Assembly: GCA_022827195.1 (NCBI GenBank)
Contig: JAJDTL010000022.1
Location: 142,812 to 206,811 of the forward strand
Direction of reading: 5' to 3'
Length of the DNA: 64,000 nucleotides
DNA from: Caldilineaceae bacterium
Lineage (GTDB): Bacteria > Chloroflexota > Anaerolineae > Caldilineales > Caldilineaceae
Part shown: positions 1 to 9,244 of the stretch, piece by piece
Position numbering within the stretch: position 1 is the first letter of the stretch
Layout: each line of letters begins with the position of its first letter
Notes under the pieces: model-generated
Told to the model about the DNA's origin: nothing
The model's input: only the letters and a program-made list of their open reading frames with translations
The model's database searches: none
Program-made: the position numbers and the translations under genes

Positions 1-720
1 CGGTTCTTTCCATTCGAGGCCCTCGTGGACCCTTCGAACGATGGCCACCATCTCCCGGTTGGCCGTCTCTTCTTCGGGGGTCTTGGGGTTGCTGTAATAC
101 ATGATCGAGCACATGCGGCGGTCGCTCGTCCCACCCCAGCTGGCATGCCACAGTCGAAAGTTGAACGCAATCAGGTCGCCGGGCTCCGAACTGCACACGT
201 GCGCAGGAAACTCGCTGACGCTGAGCCCGGTCTGTTCTTCCGCCCGCCGATTGGAATCTTTTCTCGGCACGCGGAACAGGTCGTCGTGCAGGGGGCTCTT
301 GTGGGAGCCTGGAATCACGCGCAGCGCGCCGCTTTCGGCGCCGAGCGGCTGCAGATAGCAGGCAAATTTGACACCCTGCATATTCGGGTCATGCGTGTCC
401 GGGTGCCACTCGGTGCGGTCGCCGGCGAAGTGATTGCCATTGGAGGCAACGCCGACAACGTCATCCCCAAAGAGCTGCTCTGCCACCCCGCAGATGCGCG
501 GGTCCTCCAACAATCCGGCCAGGAATGGGGTATCCGGCCCCATGTTGGGCCAGTTCAACTGCCTGCGATTGCCCACCGGTGAATCCATCTGGTCCCGCGT
601 TCTGTTCAACCCCTTTTCATATTCGGCGTTGATGACCTCAAGCTCCTCCGCGTTGAGCACACCGCGCAGGTGCAGGAATCCGAATGTTTCCCAGTGAGTG
701 ACTTGCTGCTGCGTAAGCAT
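1..720 (-). CDS. Phytanoyl-CoA dioxygenase (PhyH) family protein, 3' end cut by window edge
   Basis: The reading frame begins with ATG at 718-720 and is open to base 1, giving 240 residues without a stop. It is a PhyH-type Fe(II)/2-oxoglutarate dioxygenase: the iron-binding H-x-D is His106-Pro-Asp108, the family block IPGSH lies at 136-140, the distal histidine is His192 (LWH) and an arginine that would bind 2-oxoglutarate is at 201-202. The family oxidises or hydroxylates small organic substrates, not only phytanoyl-CoA, and no signal peptide is seen, so it should be cytoplasmic. It is the most downstream visible gene of the leftward run, 52 bp after a glycosidase-like gene. The family usually ends around 260-320 residues, so only a short tail is missing. 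Substrate unknown. Confidence 0.88.
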   Translation of the reverse strand, partial: MLTQQQVTHWETFGFLHLRGVLNAEELEVINAEYEKGLNRTRDQMDSPVGNRRQLNWPNMGPDTPFLAGLLEDPRICGVAEQLFGDDVVGVASNGNHFAGDRTEWHPDTHDPNMQGVKFACYLQPLGAESGALRVIPGSHKSPLHDDLFRVPRKDSNRRAEEQTGLSVSEFPAHVCSSEPGDLIAFNFRLWHASWGGTSDRRMCSIMYYSNPKTPEEETANREMVAIVRRVHEGLEWKEP

Positions 721-772
721 GAGTACCTCGCTTTTCGCTTAAATGGTTTCCTTGAGGCAACCGCGGCGCGTC

Positions 773-2428
773 TCAGGCAGCCGCGTAGGGATTGTGTTCG
801 TCCATGACGAGGCCGCCGATGCTGTACAGGGGCACTACCCGATACGAAGGCCACTCGTCGGGCGCCCAGCCGGCCAGTTCATCCTTGTGGCCCAGGCGCC
901 GCACCATGCTCCACTCGTCTTTGAAGCCCACCCGGTAGGCGGAGCTGGCATCCCAGAACGCCAGTCCGTCCACACCTTGCGCGTAGAAATCAAGGGCCTT
1001 TTGGCGGAACTCGGCCGGCGACTGGCGGCGCGGCATGACCTCGGGATACAGTTTACACTGCGTACCGCTCGTCATCCTGACATAGGCGGGAATGTCCATG
1101 TCCATGACGTTGTGCAGGGGGTAAGGGATGATGAAATCCACCAGCCCCTCCTGCGCCCAGGTGGCCGCGTCGAGTCCGTGCGCCATGTTGAGCGCCTCAT
1201 CGTTGAGCACGTAAGCCGAGAGTTGCACGGTGCGGCCCTGCTGCTCGCCGACCTGGTTCAACTCGCGGCGCAGCGCGCGCATGAAGTCGGTCATGACGCC
1301 GGCCTTGAAGCGCAGCCAGGTGGGGTCGTCCTCGGGCAGGTCGCGCGGGTCCTGGCCGTGTTGCTGCTGGAAGCCGTCGATCATGGGCTGCTCGTAGAGG
1401 AGGCAGGGGAGGCCGCGCACGAAGCCGAGGTTGATGCCGTCGGCGCCGCGTTCGGCGACCTCGCGGAAGAGGGCGAGGAGGAAGTTGCGCACGCCTTCAA
1501 AGGCGTAGCTCATGCGGGTGACGGGCCGGCCGGAGCGGCTGACGCAGCGCCACTGCGGATGCTGATAGTAGAATCTGCTTTCGAAGCCGTGGTTGGGTGG
1601 GTAGACCCAGCCGCCGACCAGGTACATGCCGTGCAGTTCGAGGCCGAAGCTGTGGGCGTACTCGATCACCGTCGTGAGCGGGTCGGTGCCCTGCGCTTTG
1701 AGGACGCGAAAGCCTTCAACCCAGCTGAACAAAAACTCTTCCACGAAGTCCCATTCCTCACGCAGCGCAGTCTCGCCGACGCTGGAAAAGAAGTAGGTCT
1801 CGCTGCCGCTGCCGATGCACCACAGCAGCTTCTGGAAGTCCGAGTCGCGGAAATGCTCCAGCTCTCCCCGCATCCCTTCCAATGACCTGGGTTCGAGGTG
1901 GGCGGCGTCGTTGTACGCTATCAGCCGCTTGGTATCGGTGCGGGCCTGGTCCTCCTGTATAGCGGCTACGTCGGCATCGCTGAGCGGTTCCAGTTTGACG
2001 TAGGCGAGCCCGGCCCGGCGCCCCCCGACCTGGCTGACGATCAGCTCGCGTCCCGTCAGATCGGCGTGTATCCAGAACGCCTCGCGCAGCGTGGCAAAGC
2101 CCGAATGCCATTCGGAATTGGTAGGCGTGGGCCTGTCTGTGAAAACAGGTGTGTAACAAGGTGCGCCGCTGAGTTTGACCCGCACGACGCTGTCCTCCCA
2201 GTCCGTCCAGACGCCCAAATGGATGGCATGCCAGCCTTGCGCGTGCAGCGGCAGAACCAGGGTCGGCGCGGAACACTCGGAATCGGCAACCAGCATCGTG
2301 CCCGACACGCCCTCGGCCTCGTAGGGGATGGTCTGCCAGTGGTTCTGCCTGGGCGTGGGCGATAGAGCCGCGCCGGGGCGGGCGCGGCCGAGGTCGGAAA
2401 TGTAGATGGCAGGACGTTCTGCAGCCAT
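773..2428 (-). CDS. Glycosidase-like protein with beta-rich N-terminal region and probable TIM-barrel domain
   Basis: A 551-residue protein. Residues 1 to about 150 look beta-rich and carbohydrate-binding-like (LPLHAQGWHAIHLGVWTDW). Residues of roughly 210-530 read like a (beta/alpha)8 barrel of the family-10-like hydrolases: alternating hydrophobic strands, a block around GADGINLGFVRG where such proteins describe a substrate cleft, and a late GVDGLAFWDA strand. No secretion signal is visible. It follows the peptide-type permease genes by 99 bp and precedes the first PhyH gene, so it probably acts on imported material. I do not recognise a characterised homologue, and the catalytic acid pair cannot be assigned. 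The long open frame on the other strand is a coding shadow. Confidence 0.6.
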   Translation of the reverse strand: MAAERPAIYISDLGRARPGAALSPTPRQNHWQTIPYEAEGVSGTMLVADSECSAPTLVLPLHAQGWHAIHLGVWTDWEDSVVRVKLSGAPCYTPVFTDRPTPTNSEWHSGFATLREAFWIHADLTGRELIVSQVGGRRAGLAYVKLEPLSDADVAAIQEDQARTDTKRLIAYNDAAHLEPRSLEGMRGELEHFRDSDFQKLLWCIGSGSETYFFSSVGETALREEWDFVEEFLFSWVEGFRVLKAQGTDPLTTVIEYAHSFGLELHGMYLVGGWVYPPNHGFESRFYYQHPQWRCVSRSGRPVTRMSYAFEGVRNFLLALFREVAERGADGINLGFVRGLPCLLYEQPMIDGFQQQHGQDPRDLPEDDPTWLRFKAGVMTDFMRALRRELNQVGEQQGRTVQLSAYVLNDEALNMAHGLDAATWAQEGLVDFIIPYPLHNVMDMDIPAYVRMTSGTQCKLYPEVMPRRQSPAEFRQKALDFYAQGVDGLAFWDASSAYRVGFKDEWSMVRRLGHKDELAGWAPDEWPSYRVVPLYSIGGLVMDEHNPYAAA

Positions 2429-2527
2429 GGCGGAATCCTATGTTGGCAGGCGGCGGCGTTCAGGAGTCAACGGTGAATGAGCTTACTTCCTGAAACTCTT
2501 TGATAACTGCTCAATGGCGTAGTGTCT

Positions 2528-3433
2528 TCAGGACAGGATCGTGCGCGGGTCGAGGGCATCGCGCAGACCGTCACCCATAAAGTTGATGGCCATCACCGTC
2601 AGCAGGACGGCCACGCCGGGCGGAATCCACACCCACCAGTAGCGTTCCAACACGGTCAGTGAATGTGCCGCGTTCAGCATAACGCCCCACGACGGCGTGG
2701 GCGGTTTCACGCCGAGCCCCAGAAAAGAGAGCCCGGCCTCAGTCAGAATTGCGGCTGCGATTCCAAAGGTGGCCGCCACCATCAGCGGGGCCAATACATT
2801 GGGCAGCACGTGCCGCGCCATGATCATACGGTCGGGCACGCCCAGACAGCGGGCCGCCATGACAAAGTCCCACTCGCGCACCGAGAGGATCTGTCCGCGC
2901 ACGAGCCGCGCCATGCCTGTCCATCCAAGCAGTCCGATGACCAACATTACGTTCCAGATGCTCGGTTCGAAGACGGAGACGACGGTCATGATCAGGATCA
3001 GACCGGGGAATACCATCATAATGTCGGTGAAGCGCATGATGATCATGTCGACGGAGCCGCCGAAGTAGCCGGACAGCGTTCCCAGGACGAGGGAAATCGC
3101 CACGGCGATCGACATCGATACGATGCCCACCGATAGTGAGACCCGGCTGCCGTAGACGAGCCGCGCCCAGATGTCGCGACCCAACTGATCGCCGCCGAGG
3201 AGAAATTCCCAGCTCGGCGAGCCCCACGAGTTTCTTCCAGGGTGGATCTCGATCGGATCGCGCCCTCCCGTCACCAGCGGGGCGGCTATGGCGGCCAGGC
3301 AGATGACAATGAGGTAGGTGAGACCCAGCATGGCCAGCCGGTGGCGCTTAAAGCGCCGCCACGCGCGGGCGCGGGGAGACTCGATAGACTGCTCCGCAAT
3401 TTCCAGTTGCCCCGCTGCCGTTCGTTCTGCCAT
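2528..3433 (-). CDS. Peptide/nickel-type ABC importer permease (DppC/OppC family)
   Basis: A 301-residue inner-membrane permease. After a cytoplasmic N-terminus (to about 30) come a first transmembrane helix and the periplasmic loop typical of DppC, then five more helices. The cytoplasmic EAA loop that docks the ATPase is MAARCLGVPDRMIMARHVLPN, and the family block LSFLGLGVKPPTPSWG is intact, as is the C-terminal NFMGDGLRDALDPR. It starts 12 bp after the DppB-type gene and is clearly translated from the same mRNA. No DppD/DppF-type ATPase is encoded in this window, so the energy subunits must come from elsewhere. Transport substrate unknown; this family also moves sugars and oligosaccharides, not only peptides. 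Confidence 0.93.
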   Translation of the reverse strand: MAERTAAGQLEIAEQSIESPRARAWRRFKRHRLAMLGLTYLIVICLAAIAAPLVTGGRDPIEIHPGRNSWGSPSWEFLLGGDQLGRDIWARLVYGSRVSLSVGIVSMSIAVAISLVLGTLSGYFGGSVDMIIMRFTDIMMVFPGLILIMTVVSVFEPSIWNVMLVIGLLGWTGMARLVRGQILSVREWDFVMAARCLGVPDRMIMARHVLPNVLAPLMVAATFGIAAAILTEAGLSFLGLGVKPPTPSWGVMLNAAHSLTVLERYWWVWIPPGVAVLLTVMAINFMGDGLRDALDPRTILS

Positions 3434-3445
3434 GCGTCTACCTCG

Positions 3446-4408
3446 CTACTCGTAGCGTATGCGTGGATCAGCGACGCCGTAGGCAATGTCCGCGATCAGA
3501 TTGGCGAGCAGGACCGCGACGGCAGTCACCAGCACGCCTCCCATGACCAGTGGATAGTCCCGCTGTCGCGTGGCATCGACCATGATCGACCCGATTCCAG
3601 GATAGTTGAAGACCACTTCGATGAGCAGAGAGCCGCCAAGCAGACCGGGCAATCGCAGTCCCAACACGGTAATCAACGGCAGCAGGGCATTGCGGAAAGC
3701 ATGGCGCCCGATCACGACTCGCTCCATCAGCCCCTTGGAACGGGCCGTCGTCACGTAGTCCTGGCTCAACACCTCCAGCATGCCCGCGCGCGTGAAGCGA
3801 AGCAGGCTGCCCAGCCCCTCATAGGTCAGGGCAGCCACCGGCAGGATCATGTGTTCCAGGCGATTGAGGACGGTCGGCTCAACGCCGGGCGGGGAAATGC
3901 CGCCCGTGGGCAAAATGCCCAGGCCCAATGAGACGAAATAGATCAGCAGTAGCCCGAGAAAGAACCCGGGCATCGACGCGCCGGCGAAGGCGAAGGCGGT
4001 CAGCGCATAGTCGAGCGCCGAATAGGGCCGCAGGGCCGAGAGTATGCCCAGCACAATGCCGCCCAACGACGACAACACCATCGACAAGGCGATCAGGGTG
4101 ATGGTATTGCCGATACCTCTGACCATGGTTTCACGCACAGAAAGTCCTGTCCGCACCGAAAAGCCCAGGTTGCCGCGTGCGGCCTGACCCAGCCACAGCG
4201 CGTAGCGGACCGGAATCGGCTTGTCGAGGCCGAGGCGCGCCCGCGCCTTTTGCAGGTCTTCGGCGCTCCATTCGTGCGCTTCCATCGGATTGATCATGGC
4301 CGAGACCGGGTCGCCGGGCGCGAGCGCGTAGATCGTGTAGTTGATAATGGTGATCCCGAGCAGCAGAGGGATTACCAGCGACAGGCGGCGTATGATATAG
4401 GGTGACAT
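3446..4408 (-). CDS. Peptide/nickel-type ABC importer permease (DppB/OppB family)
   Basis: A 320-residue permease with the family's diagnostic N-terminus (MSPYIIRRLSLVIPLLLGI), a large periplasmic loop after the first helix (residues about 30-95) and five further membrane helices. The ATPase-docking EAA loop is TTARSKGLMERVVIGRHAFRN. It pairs with the DppC-type gene 12 bp downstream. It lies about 200 bp after the substrate-binding gene, separated from it by a stem-loop at 4575-4601 that may lower permease relative to binding-protein expression. The 200-bp gap contains no other gene. Confidence 0.93.
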   Translation of the reverse strand: MSPYIIRRLSLVIPLLLGITIINYTIYALAPGDPVSAMINPMEAHEWSAEDLQKARARLGLDKPIPVRYALWLGQAARGNLGFSVRTGLSVRETMVRGIGNTITLIALSMVLSSLGGIVLGILSALRPYSALDYALTAFAFAGASMPGFFLGLLLIYFVSLGLGILPTGGISPPGVEPTVLNRLEHMILPVAALTYEGLGSLLRFTRAGMLEVLSQDYVTTARSKGLMERVVIGRHAFRNALLPLITVLGLRLPGLLGGSLLIEVVFNYPGIGSIMVDATRQRDYPLVMGGVLVTAVAVLLANLIADIAYGVADPRIRYE

Positions 4409-4574
4409 GAATCCGTGTTTGAGTTCGGTCGGCGCTTCGGGAATGGCCCATCCAGAGGCGCCGGTGCGATGCCGTCAATGCGATGCTGTCGATGCGATGC
4501 CGGCGGTGCGCCGCCTGTCCCGCGACGGCTTATACTCGCGAGACAGGCCGGCGTAACCGGTTCCGTGATTCAAC

Positions 4575-4601
4575 TTGCCGGGAAAAAGGGTTCCCCGGCA
4601 A
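4575..4601 (-). promoter_or_regulatory. Intercistronic stem-loop between binding protein and permease genes
   Basis: Perfect 8-bp inverted repeat, TTGCCGGG at 4575-4582 and CCCGGCAA at 4594-4601, with an 11-nt loop. It starts 7 nt after the stop of the substrate-binding gene, and no T-run follows, so it looks more like an mRNA-stabilising or attenuating hairpin than a full terminator. Equivalent hairpins follow the other four binding-protein genes in the window. Confidence 0.6.
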
Positions 4602-4607
4602 AACTGT

Positions 4608-6308
4608 CTAACTCGCCTCGTCGGCGACCCAGACCTTCTCCATGCCCCAGTAGTTCCTGGTCATCAGGGCGTAGACAGGCTGGAAGTCCTCGTCGCCATG
4701 CACGCGCTTGTTGATGGCGTAGACCTGGGCCTGGCGAATGTGGTAGGCGATGGGCAGTTCTTCGGCCGCAATCTCCTGCAGCTGCCAGACTATCTGCTGG
4801 AACTCCTCGCCTTCGGCCAGGAGCGCCCTGTCGATCAGTTCCACTGCTTCGGGGTAGGCGGCGCCGAGCCAGTTCTCGTTGTCGAACCGCGAGCGGATCT
4901 GATTGGCGCTGATGCCGTAGCCGAAGGAGGTGGGCATGATATCCCAGTCGTGTGTCTCTTCCAGCGTTGAGGCATATTCGGCGCCGACCGGATGCGGCTC
5001 GGCCTCAACACCGATCTCCTTCCAGTAGCCGATCATGAAGGAGAACCAGGTCTCGATGAAGGGGCTGAGATCATCCCACAGGAGACGCAGCGTCTGGCTG
5101 GAGTCCCAGCCCGCTTCGGCCAGCAGCTCCCTGGCCTTGTCCGGGTCGTAGGGGTAATCTCTGATGTTGGGGCTGACACCGGCTTCGCCAAAGTAGAAAG
5201 CGGCCTCGGGCACGTCGCCCAGATCGTACCAGACGGTCTGGAGGAACTGCTCCCGGTCCAGCCCGTACATCAGGGCCTGGCGCACGCGCTTGTCCTGCAG
5301 GTATGGCTGGTGCTGGTTGAAGGCGACGCCGATGGTGGCCGTGCCCGAGGGGAATTGGAAGCGCAGATGCGGCATGTCCTTCATGCGCTCGAACTCGCTC
5401 GAAGGAAGACGGCCGACGAGCACTTCACCCGCTTCAAGACCCGCAGCCAGGGCCTGGTTGTCGATAAACGGCAGATAGACCAGCTTGTCCAGCAGCGGTG
5501 CGCCTCTGAAGTAGTCGGGGTTCGGGTCGTACTCGACGACCTCGTTGTGCAGATACTTGCTCAGTTTGAACGGCCCAAGGCCGACGCCCGTCTCCAGGCC
5601 CCATTCCGTCTTGCACAGCCCGACATCCGGCCCCGCGCCGCCATAGGTGTCTTCCGGAACCTCGCCCAGGATGTGTTCCGGAATTATCGTCGGCACCGCA
5701 ATGGACAGGAGGAAGCTGTCGCGGAAGGGCTGGGTCATCTCGATGCTGACCGTATAGTCGTCGGACGCGCTGACGCCGCTGATGCTCTCAGCCTCGCCGG
5801 CCTTGAACTCGTCCATGCCGACGATCAGCCCCTTGATGTCGCCGTAGCCATAGTTCTGGCCGCTCTCAGGGTGCCCCATGGCGCGCAGGGTGAAGAGCAC
5901 ATCGTTAGCGGTGAAGGGCGCGCCATCGTGCCAGGTGACGCCCTCGCGCAGCTTGAAGGTAATCGTGCTGCCTTCAAATTCCCAGCTTTCGGCCAGGTCC
6001 GGAATGACGCCGCTGAGCGTTGAGTTGACGCGCACCAGCCCGGCGGACAGGAAGCGCCGCAGGTATACGTCGCTGCTGCCGCCGTAGTAGGCGATGGGGC
6101 AGAGATTCGATTCGGTTCGCTGCCCGTAGCCCCAGACAAGCGTGCCGCCACTCTCCATCATTGGCTCCGCTTCGGCCGGTGCTTCAGCAGGTGCTTCCGG
6201 CGCGGCCGGCGCCGCGGCCGGCGCACAGTGTGCGGCCAGCAGGCCGGAGCTTATGACTGCCGTTGTGCGAAGAAAATCACGCCGATTCATTCCCTTTCTT
6301 ACGGACAT
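4608..6308 (-). CDS. ABC importer substrate-binding lipoprotein, family 5 (SBP_bac_5)
   Basis: A 566-residue extracellular binding protein of the oligopeptide/dipeptide type. The leader MSVRKGMNRRDFLRT carries a twin-arginine pair (R9-R10), a hydrophobic stretch and a lipobox cysteine near residue 28, followed by an Ala/Pro/Glu-rich tether. Tat export and lipid anchoring are therefore likely. The body has family blocks such as the YDPNPDYFRG and RVRQALMYGLDREQ regions. I chose the ATG at 6306-6308, with a GGGTGA upstream; a GTG at 6317 and an ATG at 6290 are alternatives. It heads a binding protein, DppB, DppC set without ATPase genes. Ligand unknown. Confidence 0.9.
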   Translation of the reverse strand: MSVRKGMNRRDFLRTTAVISSGLLAAHCAPAAAPAAPEAPAEAPAEAEPMMESGGTLVWGYGQRTESNLCPIAYYGGSSDVYLRRFLSAGLVRVNSTLSGVIPDLAESWEFEGSTITFKLREGVTWHDGAPFTANDVLFTLRAMGHPESGQNYGYGDIKGLIVGMDEFKAGEAESISGVSASDDYTVSIEMTQPFRDSFLLSIAVPTIIPEHILGEVPEDTYGGAGPDVGLCKTEWGLETGVGLGPFKLSKYLHNEVVEYDPNPDYFRGAPLLDKLVYLPFIDNQALAAGLEAGEVLVGRLPSSEFERMKDMPHLRFQFPSGTATIGVAFNQHQPYLQDKRVRQALMYGLDREQFLQTVWYDLGDVPEAAFYFGEAGVSPNIRDYPYDPDKARELLAEAGWDSSQTLRLLWDDLSPFIETWFSFMIGYWKEIGVEAEPHPVGAEYASTLEETHDWDIMPTSFGYGISANQIRSRFDNENWLGAAYPEAVELIDRALLAEGEEFQQIVWQLQEIAAEELPIAYHIRQAQVYAINKRVHGDEDFQPVYALMTRNYWGMEKVWVADEAS

Positions 6309-6692
6309 TTCGCTCACCCTGGTTTTAGCAACCTGCCGGTCGGGGAAGATTGCTAAGGCTGCCTTTCGTCAGCCTGTTTGGGCCGGTCTATTACCAGCCG
6401 ATGACCTCCGGTGAACAGCATCGAGACATGATCGACCTCTTATTCCTCCTTTCAGAACTCGGAGAGTCTGCCAAGAGGGACCCCAAGTTCCCATACGTCA
6501 ACCCAATACCCGGGCGACACACTGTTCAGACCCGCTGATGGGGGAAGGTGCGATGCAAGGAAGCGCGGCGATCAGGGCATTGAGGCGTAAATTTCGATTG
6601 GTCAGTGCGCAATATGGCGAATCGCTTCCTTTTGCTGCAGGTCCTCATCTGTTCTGCCTAGAATTGTGCTCCCGGCCACGTTGCCTCTGGCG
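6309..6692. other. Intergenic stretch before the peptide-type importer
   Basis: 384 bp between the aminotransferase stop and the binding-protein start, both on the minus strand. It should hold the importer's promoter, but I could not find a convincing -35/-10 pair, a rho-independent terminator or a conserved small ORF. Confidence 0.5.
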
Positions 6693-8090
6693 TCACGCAG
6701 GTTGATCTTTCAACTCGAGAAAACAGCCGCGGATTACGCCTATCGCCTCCAAAACAGCCTCCGGTTCGATGTTTAGCGGCGGCGAAATTTTGAGAAAGCC
6801 GCGACCGGTAACAAACATCAGTACCCCGCGCCTGACGGCTTCATGTACGATGGCATCGGCCAGTGCGGTGTCCGGCTTGCCGCTCTCAGGGCGGGTAAAG
6901 TGGACGGAGATGAAGAGGCCGCGCCCATGAACTGAGAGCATGTGCTGCGGGAACTCCTGTTGGAGTTGCTTGACCTCCTCCAATACCAAGCGACCGGTCC
7001 GGTCCGACGCCTCGACCAGGTTTTCATCCTCGATTACTGCCAGGTTCGCCAGCGCGGCCGCCGCGCACAAAGGATTGCCGCCGTGCGTGCTGGACATATC
7101 ACCGGGGGCCGGTTGGTCCATCAGGCTGCGCGGACCGAGGACCGCCGAAACCGGCAGGCTGGAACTCAGGCCTTTGCCCAGCGTGATCAGGTCGGGGACG
7201 ATTCCGACATGCTCGAAGGCAAAGAAACGGCCCGACCGTCCACATCCGGACTGCACCTCGTCGAAGCAGACCAGAATGTCGTTTTCCCTGGCCCACGCTG
7301 AGAGCGCAGACGCGTATGCGGCAGGCATGGGATAGGTCGCCCAGCCCGGAACCGGTTCGACGATGATGCCTGCGATATCTTCGGGCCTTATGTCGCGCTG
7401 CGCCAGTTCGTCGATGCACCTGTCAAAGCAGGACTCGTCGCACGGAGTGTCGCGGCTGCAGCCCCAAGGGCAGAGCGGGCCGAGGGGAAACGGGATCTGG
7501 AAATGCTTGACCCGCTCGCGCTGAATCCAATCGGTCGGCTGGCTTGTGCCGGAGCTGAGGCCGGCGCCGAGCGTGCGGCCATGGTAGCAACCCTCGAAAC
7601 TCAGGATACCTACTTTGTCCGGCGAGATGCGCTGGCCATGGCGCCGCATCAGCATGATGGCGCACTCGTTCGCCTCGGTGCCGGAGCTGAAGAGGATGGC
7701 TTTTGCATCGGGCAACGGCGCCAGCGACGCCAGCTTTTCGAGTAGCAGGAGCCGCTCCTTGGAGGGGAAGGAGTATGTCGCCAGCAGGGGCTTGTCGGCG
7801 GCGCGGTGGATCGCGGCGCGGATGCTGGGGTGTGCGTGACCGGTGTTGGCCACGACGATTCCGCTGGTCAGGTCGATCCACTGATTTCCAAAGGGGTCGC
7901 GAACGAGGAATCCCTCAGCTTCGTGCCATAGGATGGGCGGCATTCCACTGGTGGAAACCGGCTCCGCGGCGCGCAGGCGCTCGATCAGCGGCACCGATGC
8001 AGGAACAGGGAGCGGCGTAACGATCTTTCTCCAGCAACTTTGCACTGGGGAAGTCGGCTGCGGCTGTAGCTCCTTTATCGCCATCGCCAT
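6693..8090 (-). CDS. Class III (fold type I) PLP-dependent aminotransferase
   Basis: A 465-residue enzyme related to 4-aminobutyrate and other omega-aminotransferases, which move an amino group from an amine or omega-amino acid to a keto acid. It shows the SSGTEANE block of the cofactor site, the FDEVQSGCGRSG block holding the pyridine-nitrogen aspartate, and the Schiff-base lysine in LITLGKGLS. A cysteine-rich insert (CPWGCSRDTPCDESCFDRC) lies mid-protein; comparable cysteines occur in some GABA aminotransferases. The ATG at 8088-8090 is preferred because GAGGG lies upstream; the frame extends to a TTG at 8120. It has its own strong promoter and is the first gene after it. Confidence 0.9.
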   Translation of the reverse strand: MAMAIKELQPQPTSPVQSCWRKIVTPLPVPASVPLIERLRAAEPVSTSGMPPILWHEAEGFLVRDPFGNQWIDLTSGIVVANTGHAHPSIRAAIHRAADKPLLATYSFPSKERLLLLEKLASLAPLPDAKAILFSSGTEANECAIMLMRRHGQRISPDKVGILSFEGCYHGRTLGAGLSSGTSQPTDWIQRERVKHFQIPFPLGPLCPWGCSRDTPCDESCFDRCIDELAQRDIRPEDIAGIIVEPVPGWATYPMPAAYASALSAWARENDILVCFDEVQSGCGRSGRFFAFEHVGIVPDLITLGKGLSSSLPVSAVLGPRSLMDQPAPGDMSSTHGGNPLCAAAALANLAVIEDENLVEASDRTGRLVLEEVKQLQQEFPQHMLSVHGRGLFISVHFTRPESGKPDTALADAIVHEAVRRGVLMFVTGRGFLKISPPLNIEPEAVLEAIGVIRGCFLELKDQPA

Positions 8091-8140
8091 GATGCTGACC
8101 CTCTGCGGCAAAATAGCCAACTCTAGGGAAAAGCAAATAG

Positions 8141-8169
8141 AGTATAGTTCCTCGACTCGTCTCTGTCAA
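8141..8169 (-). promoter_or_regulatory. Sigma70-type promoter of the aminotransferase gene
   Basis: Read on the minus strand: TTGACA (8164-8169), 17-bp spacer, TATACT (8141-8146). Both boxes are near consensus with ideal spacing. The -10 box lies 51 bp upstream of the chosen start codon. The 197-bp gap it sits in separates the aminotransferase from the SDR gene upstream. Confidence 0.7.
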
Positions 8170-8317
8170 TCAGGATTTGCGCCCCGTCCTTGAAGAGGAA
8201 CAAGGAAAACCGGACACGGAGAGGACGACGACGACGGAAGTATGAATTTGGGCAGAAGACGACAAACAGTGAGAGCTGGGAGGAGAGCCAGGCGGCGATT
8301 GCGTTGTCGTTTGTCTC

Positions 8318-9166
8318 CTATAGAGGATTTTCAGGGAGAGGATACTGCTCTTCCGGCGAGTCAACCCCGAGCTTCCAAGGCGCCTTGATGCCGTACCCCA
8401 ACTCAGAGCCGCCGCTGATTATCAGTTCGATGCCGGTGATGTAGCTTGCGCCTTCGCCGGCCAGAAAGAGGCAGGCCTGTCCGGCCTCTTCGATACTGCC
8501 GCTGCGTCCCGGCCACTGCCAGCTGTCGACCAGCCTGTCCAACTCTTCAGGGTTCTCTGACTGCGCAACGCCCTGGATGCGGCTGTCGGAGATGATATTG
8601 CCGGGCAGGACGGCGTTCACGCGCACGCCGAAGCGCGCTTCTTCAATCGCCAGCGCCTTCGTGAACGCGCTGATTCCCCCCTTGGTCGCGCAGTATGTGG
8701 TCGCCAACTGTTGACCCATGACCCCGACCAGGCTGCCCATATTAATGATGCTGCCGCGCGTCTTGCGCAGATGCGGCAGCGCGAACTTGCAGCCGGCGAA
8801 GTAACTGACGAGGTTCACCCGCAGCAGCTGTTCGAACTCTTCGATTGTGAACTCGTCGATCGTCCTGTGGGGCGGGTGCGTGCCGGCATTGTTGACCAGA
8901 CAGTCCAGCCGGCCGTACCGTTCTACGGTCCTGTCGACGACCCGCTCGATCTCGTCGGGATTGCTGACATCGCACGCTTCGAAGTGGCACTCTCCGGGAC
9001 CTTGCGCTGTCAGTTCGGCTGCCAGCGCCTCGCCGGCTTCACGGCCGCGGGCGCAGATTACCACCGGCGCGCCGGCCGCACAGAAGACGCGCGCGCAGCC
9101 CTCGCCAATCCCTTTGCTGCCGCCGGTTATCAGGCTGACTTTATCGAAGTCCCTTGTGGCGCTCAT
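8318..9166 (-). CDS. Short-chain dehydrogenase/reductase (SDR)
   Basis: A 282-residue classical SDR. The cofactor motif is TGGSKGIGEG near residue 15, NNAG follows, and the catalytic Tyr-x-x-x-Lys is YCATK. The C-terminus has the usual GIELIISGGSELGYG block and then an extra tail of about 25 residues. It should oxidise or reduce a hydroxyl/carbonyl group with NAD(P). The ATG at 9164-9166 was chosen; a GTG at 9178 is in frame. It sits between a sugar isomerase-like gene and the aminotransferase, suggesting keto-sugar interconversion. Substrate unknown. Confidence 0.9.
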   Translation of the reverse strand: MSATRDFDKVSLITGGSKGIGEGCARVFCAAGAPVVICARGREAGEALAAELTAQGPGECHFEACDVSNPDEIERVVDRTVERYGRLDCLVNNAGTHPPHRTIDEFTIEEFEQLLRVNLVSYFAGCKFALPHLRKTRGSIINMGSLVGVMGQQLATTYCATKGGISAFTKALAIEEARFGVRVNAVLPGNIISDSRIQGVAQSENPEELDRLVDSWQWPGRSGSIEEAGQACLFLAGEGASYITGIELIISGGSELGYGIKAPWKLGVDSPEEQYPLPENPL

Positions 9167-9244
9167 GCGATGAACCACCTTGTCCTCAGGGAATCAGTGC
9201 GGCAGGAGAAACGGGACTGCACTGGCCCGCCGGCTCCGCAATTC

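Noticed and set aside
743..1885. Long plus-strand open frame opposite the glycosidase-like gene
   Set aside because: Shadow of the minus-strand gene: His/Arg/Val-rich product, no ribosome site, no motif. The same applies to the long plus-strand frames at 12774-14099, 40006-41643 and 4992-6023.
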